Of a stretch of 64,000 bases of DNA, positions 18,165-26,330 are shown piece after piece. Source of the DNA: Rhizobium mongolense subsp. loessense. GTDB lineage: Bacteria; Pseudomonadota; Alphaproteobacteria; Rhizobiales; Rhizobiaceae. The notes below the pieces were generated by a model, which saw nothing but the letters and a program-made list of their open reading frames with translations, did not search any database and had not been told where the DNA came from. The position numbers and the translations under genes were made by a program. The stretch covers positions 1-64,000 of the forward strand of contig NZ_FMTM01000006.1 in assembly GCF_900099775.1 (NCBI RefSeq), in the 5' to 3' direction. Each line of letters begins with the position of its first letter. Position 1 is the stretch's first letter.

Positions 18165-19156
18165 GTATCGCGACGCAAATTCTTGGGGCGCCAGAAACGC
18201 TCGATCACTTCCAGGCGAATTCCTATTCGCCGTATAATTTCTTTTCTTCCGAGGAATGGGCGAAGTTCCGCGCCGACACGCCGCTCACGCTAACAGCCGA
18301 GGAGGTCGCGAGACTGCGCTCGATGGGCGATCCGGTCGACCTCGACGAAGTGCGGCGCATCTACCTCTCGCTGTCGCGTCTGCTCTCCTCACATGTCGAA
18401 TCATCGCAATTGCTCTTTGAGCAGCGCAACCGGTTCCTGAGTTTGTCCGACGTGACGAAAACGCCATTCGTCATCGGCATCGCCGGCTCCGTCGCCGTCG
18501 GCAAATCAACGACCGCGCGTATCTTGAAGGAACTCCTGCGGCGCTGGCCATCGAGTCCGAAGGTCGACCTGATCACGACCGACGGCTTTCTGCATCAAAA
18601 CGCAGTGCTCGAGCGGGAAAACCTGATGCAGCGCAAGGGTTTTCCCGAAAGCTACGACACAGGCGCCATCTTGAAATTTCTCTCCGCGATCAAAGCCGGT
18701 CAACCGAATGTGAAAGCGCCCGTCTATTCTCATCTGGTCTATGACGTCGTTCCGAACGAATACACGATCATCGACCGGCCCGACATCCTGGTTTTCGAAG
18801 GCATCAATGTTCTGCAGTCGCGCGACCTTCCGGCCGATGGCAAGATCGTGCCGATGGTTTCCGACTTCTTCGATTTCTCGATCTACATCGATGCCGAAGA
18901 AGAACTGATCCACAACTGGTATGTCACACGCTTCATGCGTCTGCGCGACACCGCCTTTCGCGACCCGAATTCCTATTTCCATCGCTATGCCTCGATCAGT
19001 GAGGCGGAAGCGCTTTCGATCGCCGAAGGGCTTTGGGCCAACATCAACCTCAAGAATCTCCGGCAGAACATCCTCCCGACCCGCCCACGGGCTGATCTGA
19101 TCCTGCGCAAGGGTGAAAACCATCTCATCGAGCAGGTCGCGCTAAGGAAACTTTAG
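18161..19156 (+). CDS. coaA: Type I pantothenate kinase
   Basis: A 331-residue bacterial type I pantothenate kinase, the first step of coenzyme A synthesis. The N-terminal YSPYNFFSSEEW segment, P-loop GIAGSVAVGKST, DLITTDGFLH, and the C-terminal FRDPNSYFHRYA and LILRKGENH are all family landmarks. The ATGA overlap with hisE places it at the end of the his operon. It converges on alkB with a 6-bp gap. Confidence 0.97.
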   Translation: MSIATQILGAPETLDHFQANSYSPYNFFSSEEWAKFRADTPLTLTAEEVARLRSMGDPVDLDEVRRIYLSLSRLLSSHVESSQLLFEQRNRFLSLSDVTKTPFVIGIAGSVAVGKSTTARILKELLRRWPSSPKVDLITTDGFLHQNAVLERENLMQRKGFPESYDTGAILKFLSAIKAGQPNVKAPVYSHLVYDVVPNEYTIIDRPDILVFEGINVLQSRDLPADGKIVPMVSDFFDFSIYIDAEEELIHNWYVTRFMRLRDTAFRDPNSYFHRYASISEAEALSIAEGLWANINLKNLRQNILPTRPRADLILRKGENHLIEQVALRKL

Positions 19157-19162
19157 CCGGAT

Positions 19163-19774
19163 TCACGGATCCACACGCCTTAACGTCAGGTTGATCCGCC
19201 CGCCATTCTTGAGCAGCGTCGAAGTCGCCGGATAGATGCGGTCGACGCCGTGAAAGCGTAGACGCCCTTCGCCCCCAAGCACCACGATGTCGCCGCTGGC
19301 GAGTTTGACCGACTGGGTGCGGGCTGTCCGGGAAAGCCCGCCGATGCGGAAAAGACAACTGTTGCCGAGCGAGATCGAGACGACAGGCGCATTCAAATCC
19401 TGCTCGTCCCTGTCTTGATGCAGGCCCATTTTTGCGTCGTCTGAATAGAAATTGATCAGGCAAGCCTGCGGCGGTTTTTCGTAGTCGGAAACGTCGTTCC
19501 AGATGTCGAGCAAGACGTCCGGCATCGCCGGCCATGGCCTGCCGGTGACAGGATGTGTCGATTGATAGCGGTAGCCGCGCTCCTTATCTGTGACCCAGCC
19601 CAGTGGACCGCAATTGCTCATCCGGACCGACATCGGTTTGCCCGTGCTCGGCATCATGGGCACGAAAAGCGGAGCCTCAGCGACAATGCCGCGGATCATT
19701 TCGACGAGCGCTTGCTGCCGGGCCCGGTCCAGATATTCCGGGAAGTGACAGACGCCCGTCGAAAGCTCCGGCAT
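19163..19774 (-). CDS. alkB: Alpha-ketoglutarate-dependent dioxygenase AlkB
   Basis: A 203-residue Fe(II)/2-oxoglutarate dioxygenase that repairs alkylated bases. The iron ligands are in GLHQDRDEQD (HxD) and RFHGVDRI (distal His). The 2-oxoglutarate-binding arginines lie in the terminal INLTLRRVDP. The ATG at 19774 is chosen over a GTG at 19786 because GGAG lies 6 nt upstream. One base separates it from the arfB stop, so the two are coupled. Confidence 0.94.
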   Translation of the reverse strand: MPELSTGVCHFPEYLDRARQQALVEMIRGIVAEAPLFVPMMPSTGKPMSVRMSNCGPLGWVTDKERGYRYQSTHPVTGRPWPAMPDVLLDIWNDVSDYEKPPQACLINFYSDDAKMGLHQDRDEQDLNAPVVSISLGNSCLFRIGGLSRTARTQSVKLASGDIVVLGGEGRLRFHGVDRIYPATSTLLKNGGRINLTLRRVDP

Positions 19775-19775
19775 A

Positions 19776-20210
19776 TCACTCTCCACCGGGACGGCTGCGC
19801 ATCTTCTTTACCTCGGCGCGGCCGGATTTTTCCTTCAGGCGGCGTTCGATCGAGCCTTTGGTCGGTTTCGTTTTCTTGCGCGGCGGCGGTGGGGGCTTGG
19901 CAGCCTCAAGGATCAGATCCTTGAGGCGTTCTCGCGCATCCTCGCGGTTGCGATCCTGGCTGCGAAAGCGGCTTGCCTCGATCATCAGCGCGCCCTCATT
20001 CGACATGCGCTTGCCGGCAAGCTTTATGGCATTGGTCTTGACACGATCGGGAAGCGAAGGTGAATTTTGGATATTGAAGAACAGCTGGACGGCCGTCGAA
20101 ACCTTGTTGACATTTTGGCCGCCGGGACCGCCAGCCAGAACGAATTGTTCCGTCAGCTCCCATCCAGCGATGGTGATCCCCTCGTTGATATAGAGCGCGT
20201 CGCTGGCCAT
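19776..20210 (-). CDS. arfB: Peptidyl-tRNA hydrolase ArfB (ribosome rescue)
   Basis: A 144-residue ArfB/YaeJ protein. The release-factor-like domain carries the catalytic GGQ in AGGPGGQNVNKVSTAVQL. A lysine- and arginine-rich C-terminal tail (KPPPPPRKKTKPTKGSIERR) enters the mRNA channel of stalled ribosomes. The family hydrolyses peptidyl-tRNA on non-stop complexes. It is upstream of alkB on the minus strand. Confidence 0.95.
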   Translation of the reverse strand: MASDALYINEGITIAGWELTEQFVLAGGPGGQNVNKVSTAVQLFFNIQNSPSLPDRVKTNAIKLAGKRMSNEGALMIEASRFRSQDRNREDARERLKDLILEAAKPPPPPRKKTKPTKGSIERRLKEKSGRAEVKKMRSRPGGE

Positions 20211-20256
20211 GCGGCTTCTATCTCATATCCGCGGGAATTTTGAAACACGCAAAGAA

Positions 20257-20281
20257 AAACCCGGCGGAATGGGCCGGGTTT
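20257..20281 (-). terminator. Rho-independent terminator of pckA
   Basis: A perfect 9-bp stem (20257-20265 with 20273-20281) has a 7-nt loop. On the minus strand it is followed by a T-rich tract (TTCTTT). It lies 27 bp downstream of the pckA stop. Confidence 0.88.
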
Positions 20282-20307
20282 CACGTGAATCATCAATATT
20301 TTAGGAC

Positions 20308-21918
20308 CTATTCGGCCGCAGCCTTGATGCCGGGCGCCGCATCGCGCACGCCGCCGTCGACATGTGCCTCAAACTTCGCGAAGTTCGAAATGAACATGGA
20401 GACGAGCTTTTCTGCCTGAATATCGTAGGCTGCACCGTTGGCCCACGTGGAGCGCGGATCGAGAATACCGCTTTCCACGCCGGCGACGGTAACAGGCACC
20501 GCGAAACCGAAATTCGTATCAATGCGGAAATCTGCCTTGGCCAGTTCGCCGGAGAGCGCTGCCGACAGCAAAGCACGCGTGGCCTTGATCGGCATGCGCT
20601 TGCCAGTACCGTAAGCACCACCCGTCCAACCGGTATTGACAAGCCAGCATTGAACACCGTGGCGATGGATGAGTTCTTTCAGCAAATTGCCATATTCGGC
20701 CGGATGACGCGGCATGAACGGCGCACCGAAACAGGTCGAGAATGTCGCTTCCGGTTCCGTCACTCCCTTTTCCGTGCCGGCGACCTTTGCGGTGTAGCCG
20801 GAAAGGAAGTGATACATGGCCTGATCCGGCGTCAGACGCGCGATCGGCGGCATGACGCCGAAAGCATCCGCCGTCAGCATGATGATTGTCTTCGGATGAG
20901 CGGCAAGGCCTGTCTTCGAGGCATTGGGAATGAAATCCAGCGGATAGGCGCAGCGCGTGTTTTCCGTCAACGAGCCATCGTCGAAATCCGGCTGGCGCAG
21001 GTCGTTGAGCACGACGTTTTCCAGTACCGTGCCGAAACGCTGCGTTGTCGCGTAGATTTCCGGCTCCGCCTCCGCCGAAAGACGGATTGTCTTGGCATAG
21101 CAGCCGCCTTCGAAGTTGAAGATGCCGTTTTCGCCCCAGCCATGCTCGTCGTCTCCGATCAGGGTGCGCGACGGATCAGCCGACAGCGTCGTCTTGCCGG
21201 TGCCTGAGAGGCCGAAGAAAACCGCAGAATCGCCATCCGGGCCGACGTTCGCCGAGCAATGCATCGGCATGACACCCTTTGCCGGCAGCAGGTAGTTGAG
21301 TACGGTGAAGACGGATTTCTTCATCTCTCCAGCATAAGACGTGCCGCCGATCAGCACGAGACCGTTCGTAAGGTCGCATGCAATTACCGTCTCGCTGCGG
21401 CAGCCGTGACGCTTCGGATCGGCCTTGAAGCTCGGTAGATCGATGATCGTCAGTTTCGGCACGAAGCCTGCAAGGGCAGAAAGCTCCGGACGGATCAGAA
21501 GATTGCGGATGAAAAGCGAGTGCCAGGCAAATTCCGTCACGACACGCGTCGGCAGCGAGTAGTTCTTATCGGCGCCGCCGATCAGGTCCTGGGCGAAAAG
21601 CTCCTTGCCGGCGGCATGCGCCAGCATATCCTGATGCAGCAAGGCAAAGTGCTCCGGAGACATCGGCTTGTTGTTGTCCCACCAGATTTCTGCGTCCGTC
21701 TTGGCATCGCGAACGACGAATTTGTCGCGTGGGGAACGGCCGGTATGTTGTCCAGTCAATGCACGAAGGGCGCCTTGGGCCGTCAGTTCGGCTTCACCGC
21801 GGCGAATCGCTTCTTCATAAAGGGAGGCGGCGGTGAGGTTATAGTGAGCGCTCTTTGCGTGTCCCAAACCAATCGTCGCCAGCGTCATCGCCGGGTTGTG
21901 AATTCCGAACGTCTCCAT
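20308..21918 (-). CDS. pckA: Phosphoenolpyruvate carboxykinase (ATP)
   Basis: A 536-residue ATP-dependent PEP carboxykinase, converting oxaloacetate to PEP in gluconeogenesis. The kinase-1a loop FFGLSGTGKTTLSADPSR, the metal-binding LIGDDEHGW and the PEPCK signature CSANVG are present. Rhizobia need it for growth on dicarboxylates. It is divergent from chvI across a 342-bp AT-rich region. Confidence 0.98.
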   Translation of the reverse strand: METFGIHNPAMTLATIGLGHAKSAHYNLTAASLYEEAIRRGEAELTAQGALRALTGQHTGRSPRDKFVVRDAKTDAEIWWDNNKPMSPEHFALLHQDMLAHAAGKELFAQDLIGGADKNYSLPTRVVTEFAWHSLFIRNLLIRPELSALAGFVPKLTIIDLPSFKADPKRHGCRSETVIACDLTNGLVLIGGTSYAGEMKKSVFTVLNYLLPAKGVMPMHCSANVGPDGDSAVFFGLSGTGKTTLSADPSRTLIGDDEHGWGENGIFNFEGGCYAKTIRLSAEAEPEIYATTQRFGTVLENVVLNDLRQPDFDDGSLTENTRCAYPLDFIPNASKTGLAAHPKTIIMLTADAFGVMPPIARLTPDQAMYHFLSGYTAKVAGTEKGVTEPEATFSTCFGAPFMPRHPAEYGNLLKELIHRHGVQCWLVNTGWTGGAYGTGKRMPIKATRALLSAALSGELAKADFRIDTNFGFAVPVTVAGVESGILDPRSTWANGAAYDIQAEKLVSMFISNFAKFEAHVDGGVRDAAPGIKAAAE

Positions 21919-22260
21919 GGCTTTTCCTTTCGTCCAAGGCTCCCGCCGTTAAAACTAAGAGGAAAACTAAGGTGGCCAATTTTAAAATGCAATAGTGTTA
22001 AATGGCGAAAATATAATGATATCAAATAATTAATCGATTTAAATTTCCTTAGTGTATTTTAAATCGTTTGAATTACAGGTTTTGGATTGGTTCTTGCCGC
22101 GCCATGTGCGACCACCTTTCGCACATTGCCGCAATGCTTGCCCTTTATCTTTGCCACAATTTGTTCCACCTTTATCCTCCATAAGCGCATCCGGTCGTAG
22201 GGCCGGCCTGGGGACATCAAAAATTCCTGGAGATGCGCATAGATGACGGAGACGAACACC
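21919..22260. promoter_or_regulatory. pckA-chvI divergent regulatory region
   Basis: This 342-bp gap has an AT-rich core at about 21980-22075. It contains a perfect 9-bp inverted repeat, CGATTTAAA at 22035-22043 and TTTAAATCG at 22058-22066, with a 14-bp spacer. No confident sigma-70 promoter was identified. No credible coding frame was seen. Confidence 0.5.
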
Positions 22261-22992
22261 ATGGCGACAATCGCGCTCGTTGACGACGACCGCAACATCC
22301 TGACTTCCGTGTCGATTGCACTGGAAGCCGAAGGATACAAGGTCGAAACCTATACGGATGGCGCCTCGGCCCTCGATGGCCTTATAGCGCGCCCGCCGCA
22401 ACTCGCTATCTTCGATATCAAGATGCCGCGCATGGATGGAATGGAGCTCTTGCGACGGTTGCGGCAGAAATCCGATATGCCGGTGATTTTCCTCACCTCC
22501 AAGGACGAGGAGATCGATGAACTGTTCGGCCTGAAGATGGGCGCCGATGACTTCATCACGAAGCCATTCTCCCAGCGACTGCTCGTGGAACGGGTCCGCG
22601 CGGTGCTTCGCCGTGCTTCCAGCCGGGAAACAACGACGGTTGCTGGCGCTGGCGCCGCGCCAAAAACGGGCGCTGCCCAGCTCGCGCGCTCACTCGAACG
22701 CGGCCAGCTTGTCATGGACCAGGAACGCCATACCTGCACATGGAAGAGCGAACCGGTGACGCTGACGGTAACCGAGTTCCTGATCCTTCACTCGCTCGCA
22801 CAGCGGCCAGGCGTGGTGAAAAGCCGCGACGCGCTGATGGACGCGGCCTATGACGAACAGGTCTATGTCGACGACCGTACCATCGACAGCCACATCAAGC
22901 GGCTTCGCAAGAAATTCAAGATGGTCGATACCGACTTTGATATGATTGAAACGCTTTACGGAGTGGGATACCGCTTCCGCGAAGCAGCCTGA
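22261..22992 (+). CDS. chvI: Two-component response regulator ChvI
   Basis: A 243-residue OmpR-type regulator. The receiver domain has the acidic pocket ALVDDDRN and phospho-acceptor Asp52 in LAIFDIKMPRMDG. The C-terminal winged helix ends VDDRTIDSHIKRLRKKF and YGVGYRF. The ATG at 22261 has GGAG 8 nt upstream and gives the usual ChvI N-terminus; an in-frame ATG at 22243 is possible. With ChvG it controls exopolysaccharide, motility, acid response and symbiosis or virulence genes in rhizobia and Agrobacterium. Confidence 0.97.
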   Translation: MATIALVDDDRNILTSVSIALEAEGYKVETYTDGASALDGLIARPPQLAIFDIKMPRMDGMELLRRLRQKSDMPVIFLTSKDEEIDELFGLKMGADDFITKPFSQRLLVERVRAVLRRASSRETTTVAGAGAAPKTGAAQLARSLERGQLVMDQERHTCTWKSEPVTLTVTEFLILHSLAQRPGVVKSRDALMDAAYDEQVYVDDRTIDSHIKRLRKKFKMVDTDFDMIETLYGVGYRFREAA

Positions 22993-23069
22993 CGCCTGTC
23001 GGCGCGGCGCATGAGTATTGTCGAGGGCTGGAGGCGGGAGACCGCCACGCCCTCCGAAAGGGCCTGTCG

Positions 23070-24866
23070 TTGGCACAGTTGGTGCAGGAAAGGGATCTGG
23101 ATGACGCGGAAGGCTTAAGCGGCCGCCGTGTCAGGGGAAGGCGCTGGTCGCATCCCTTCACCATCATTCGCCGCATCTTCGGCAATGCGGTCTTTTCGAG
23201 CCTGACGCGCCGCATCCTCTTCTTCAATCTCGCAGCACTGCTCGTCCTTGTCGGCGGCATTCTTTACCTGAACCAGTTTCGCGAGGGCCTGATCGACGCC
23301 CGCGTCGAGAGCTTGCTGACGCAGGGCGAAATCATCGCCGGTGCGGTTTCGGCATCGGCCTCCGTCGATACGAACTCGATTACCATCGATCCGCAGAAGC
23401 TTCTCGAGCTGCAGGCCGGGCAGAGTATTACGCCCGTCCCGAATGATGAGGATCTTGAATTCCCGATCGATCCGGAAAAGGTAGCACCGGTTCTCAGACG
23501 GCTGATTTCGCCCACGCGCACGCGTGCCCGCATCTTTGATGCCGATGCCAACCTGCTTCTCGATTCGCGCCATCTCTATTCGCGAGGTCAGGTCTTGCGC
23601 TTCGATCTGCCGCCGGTGGTGGAGGAAGAAAAGCAGACTTGGGCCGAATGGCTTACAACGCTCTTCAACAAGGCGCTCCAGCCTGGGAATCTGCCGGTCT
23701 ACAAGGAAGCGCCGGGTGGCGACGGGTCGATCTATCCGGAGGTGATGAATGCGTTGACTGGAGTGCGCGGCGCCGTTGTACGCACCACCGACAAGGGCGC
23801 ACTCATCGTCTCTGTGGCTGTCCCGATCCAGCGTTTTCGTGCCGTTCTAGGCGTTCTGCTGCTTTCGACGCAGGCCGGTGACATCGACAACATCGTCCAT
23901 GCCGAACGCTTGGCGATCATGCGCGTCTTCGGTGTGGCGACACTCGTCAACGTTCTGTTGTCGCTGGTTCTCTCGTCGACGATCGCCAACCCGCTTCGCC
24001 GTCTTTCGGCTGCGGCGATCCGCGTCCGGCGCGGCGCAAAGGAGCGCGAGGAAATTCCGGATTTCTCAGCCCGCCAGGACGAGATCGGCAACCTTTCGAT
24101 CGCGCTCCGCGAGATGACCACCGCACTTTATGACCGTATCGATGCGATCGAAAGCTTTGCCGCCGACGTCAGCCACGAGCTCAAGAACCCACTGACCTCG
24201 CTTCGCAGCGCCGTGGAAACGCTGCCGCTAGCCAAGTCGGACGATTCCAAGAAGCGGTTGATGGATGTGATCCAGCACGACGTCCGTCGCCTCGATCGTC
24301 TCATCAGCGATATATCCGACGCCTCGCGCCTCGATGCCGAACTTGCCCGTGTCGATGCCCGATCCGTCGATCTCGAGCTATTCCTCAGCGATCTGGTTGA
24401 GGTTTCAAGGCAGATTCGCCACAAGAACAAAGAGGTACAGATCGAGCTTGCGATCGAACGCAAGCCCGGCGTTAAGACCCGTTTCGTCGTCAATGGTCAT
24501 GATCTCCGTATCGGCCAGATCATTACCAACCTCATCGAGAACGCCCGCTCCTTCGTTCCGGATGAGGGCGGCAAGATCACCGTCCGGCTGTTCCGCACAC
24601 GTTCGCGCTGCATTGTCTATATCGAAGACAATGGTCCGGGCATCCAGGCTGAAAATATCGACCGCATCTTTGAGCGCTTCTACACCGACCGGCCCGAGTC
24701 CGAAGGGTTCGGGCAAAATTCCGGTCTTGGCCTGTCGATCAGCCGTCAGATCGCGGAGGCGCATGGCGGCTCGCTGCGTGCCGAAAACATCATCGATGCA
24801 GAAACCGCACAAGTGCTTGGCGCCCGCTTCATTCTCGCCCTGCCCGCAGTCTCGGTGTCATCATGA
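23070..24866 (+). CDS. chvG: Sensor histidine kinase ChvG (ExoS)
   Basis: A 598-residue membrane kinase. A transmembrane helix near residue 50 (ILFFNLAALLVLVGGILYL) and a second near 285 (VATLVNVLLSLVLSS) bound a periplasmic sensor domain. HAMP, the H-box FAADVSHELKNPLTSL with His369, and an ATPase domain (NLIENARSF, IEDNGPGI, GLGLSISRQ) follow. The best start is a TTG at 23070; the frame has no good ATG earlier. In Sinorhizobium the periplasmic repressor ExoR binds this kinase; ExoR is not in the window. The stop overlaps hprK by 4 bp. Confidence 0.95.
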   Translation: MAQLVQERDLDDAEGLSGRRVRGRRWSHPFTIIRRIFGNAVFSSLTRRILFFNLAALLVLVGGILYLNQFREGLIDARVESLLTQGEIIAGAVSASASVDTNSITIDPQKLLELQAGQSITPVPNDEDLEFPIDPEKVAPVLRRLISPTRTRARIFDADANLLLDSRHLYSRGQVLRFDLPPVVEEEKQTWAEWLTTLFNKALQPGNLPVYKEAPGGDGSIYPEVMNALTGVRGAVVRTTDKGALIVSVAVPIQRFRAVLGVLLLSTQAGDIDNIVHAERLAIMRVFGVATLVNVLLSLVLSSTIANPLRRLSAAAIRVRRGAKEREEIPDFSARQDEIGNLSIALREMTTALYDRIDAIESFAADVSHELKNPLTSLRSAVETLPLAKSDDSKKRLMDVIQHDVRRLDRLISDISDASRLDAELARVDARSVDLELFLSDLVEVSRQIRHKNKEVQIELAIERKPGVKTRFVVNGHDLRIGQIITNLIENARSFVPDEGGKITVRLFRTRSRCIVYIEDNGPGIQAENIDRIFERFYTDRPESEGFGQNSGLGLSISRQIAEAHGGSLRAENIIDAETAQVLGARFILALPAVSVSS

Positions 24867-25315
24867 CGGCCGCCACTTTCAACATCAACGCCACGGCGAT
24901 CGTCGTCAACAAGACCGGCCTGCTCTTTGTTGGCCCCTCCGGCTGGGGTAAGTCCATGCTGGCATTCACGTGCATCACGGAAGCCAAACGGATGGGACTG
25001 CCCGCCTCATTGGTCGCCGACGATCAGGTATTTCTGTCGAGACGCGATGGACGGGTGATCGCTGAGCGGCCTTCCGCAATCTCTGGTTTGATCGAGCTGC
25101 GCGGTACCGGCATCGTCAAGTGCGAAAGCGTCCCGCTCGCCCCGATGCATTATGCCGTGTTGCCCGGCAGTACGTCGGGCGAAAATCGTCTACCGCCTGA
25201 CAACGACGTCGCGCAATTCGCAGACGGCTTTTCGCTACCGGCCCTGCGCTTGCTGCCAAACGCTCCAGTACCTCTCGCGATTTTGATGGCAAAGGCACCG
25301 GACATCGGCCGATAA
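24863..25315 (+). CDS. hprK: HPr kinase/phosphorylase, short alphaproteobacterial form
   Basis: A 150-residue HPr(Ser) kinase/phosphorylase, about half the Gram-positive length because the N-terminal domain is missing. Walker A GPSGWGKS is at residues 24-31. The acidic VADDQVFL and the LIELRGTGIV stretch mark the HprK C-terminal fold. It phosphorylates or dephosphorylates a serine on HPr, here likely Ser55 of the HPr-like protein encoded two genes on. ATGA overlap with chvG indicates one operon. Confidence 0.93.
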   Translation: MTAATFNINATAIVVNKTGLLFVGPSGWGKSMLAFTCITEAKRMGLPASLVADDQVFLSRRDGRVIAERPSAISGLIELRGTGIVKCESVPLAPMHYAVLPGSTSGENRLPPDNDVAQFADGFSLPALRLLPNAPVPLAILMAKAPDIGR

Positions 25316-25467
25316 TGCCTGCTGCACAGGCGCATTCGCCGCATATGTCTGCATTTTTATCTTGCACTTCGGCTTTTGATGGCCAAGATGTGCCCCCACC
25401 GGTGGACGCGATTGCTGCGTTGCGATATTGGGGCCACCGTTTATATGCCATTGGGAGCAGTTGAATC

Positions 25468-25869
25468 ATGATCGGACTTGTGCTTGTCACTCATGGCAAG
25501 CTGGCTGAAGAGTTTCGTCATGCTGTAGAGCATGTCGTCGGTCCTCAGAAATTTATCGAGACGGTCTGCATCGGCCCCGAAGACGATATGGATCAGAGAC
25601 GGCAGGATATCCTGCAGGCGGTCTCTAGCGCGGACGATGGCCACGGCGTCGTCATCCTGACCGATATGTTCGGGGGTACTCCTTCCAATCTCGCTATTTC
25701 GGTCATGAGCAGCGGTCATACCGAAGTGATTGCCGGCATGAACTTGCCGATGCTGATCAAGCTTGCTGGCGTGCGTGGCGAAAACAACATGGAAAAGGCG
25801 CTCATCGAAGCGTCGGAGGCCGGGCGCAAATACATCAACGTCGCCAGCCGCGTTCTGAGTGGAAAATGA
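25468..25869 (+). CDS. PTS EIIA component, mannose family
   Basis: A 133-residue EIIA(Man)-type domain protein. MIGLVLVTHGKLAEEF places the phosphorylated histidine at His9, and VVILTDMFGGTPSNLA is the family signature. No EIIB, EIIC or EIID is encoded nearby, so it is likely a regulatory terminal acceptor, as in other alphaproteobacteria. It follows hprK after 152 bp and overlaps the HPr gene by 4 bp. Confidence 0.94.
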   Translation: MIGLVLVTHGKLAEEFRHAVEHVVGPQKFIETVCIGPEDDMDQRRQDILQAVSSADDGHGVVILTDMFGGTPSNLAISVMSSGHTEVIAGMNLPMLIKLAGVRGENNMEKALIEASEAGRKYINVASRVLSGK

Positions 25870-26162
25870 TGAAAACAAGTCCCGCCATGACCTCGTTTTC
25901 CCGGGAACTGCTTATCGTCAACAAGCGCGGCCTTCACGCGCGCGCCTCCGCCAAATTCGTCCAAATGGTCGAAACATTCGACGCTGCCGTTACTGTCTCC
26001 AAGGACGGAATGACGGTCGGCGGCACCTCGATCATGGGCCTGATGATGCTTGCCGCGAGTCCGGGCACAACCGTTCTCGTTTCCGCGAGCGGCAACCAGG
26101 CCGCCGAAGCGCTGAACGCATTGGATCAGTTGGTCCAGGACAAGTTCGGCGAAGAAATGTAG
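25866..26162 (+). CDS. ptsH: HPr family phosphocarrier protein
   Basis: A 98-residue HPr/NPr protein. The phosphorylated His24 lies in NKRGLHARASAKF. Ser55 in GGTSIMGLMML matches the regulatory serine recognised by HprK; the 31-residue His-Ser spacing equals that of classical HPr (15 and 46). The start overlaps the EIIA stop (ATGATG). An ATG at 25869 or 25887 is also possible, and the latter would give a more typical length. It relays phosphate from an enzyme I located elsewhere. Confidence 0.93.
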   Translation: MMKTSPAMTSFSRELLIVNKRGLHARASAKFVQMVETFDAAVTVSKDGMTVGGTSIMGLMMLAASPGTTVLVSASGNQAAEALNALDQLVQDKFGEEM

Positions 26163-26184
26163 GCCTTCCGGGCTTCATATAAAC

Positions 26185-26204
26185 ATATAAAGACTTCTTT
26201 ATAT
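26185..26204. promoter_or_regulatory. Perfect 20-bp palindrome upstream of ahcY
   Basis: ATATAAAGACTTCTTTATAT is a perfect 9-2-9 inverted repeat 127 bp before the ahcY start. Its length, symmetry and position suit a homodimeric winged-helix repressor. From memory it resembles operators of ArsR-family SAH/SAM-responsive regulators of methionine-cycle genes. That assignment is inference. Confidence 0.6.
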
Positions 26205-26330
26205 CCTTATTGCCATCGCCTGCGAAGCCTGCTACACGGCGAGCATGGCCGTGCGTCAATGCACGCGTTCGAGCTATCGCGCCGTCAACTGCGCGCTTGA
26301 TTATGAGACGCTTTTCAGCTGGAGACCTCG

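Noticed and set aside
26205..26330. SAH or SAM riboswitch in the ahcY leader
   Set aside because: I could not fold the leader into any riboswitch core I know, and the strong DNA palindrome offers a simpler control site. A covariance-model search would settle it.
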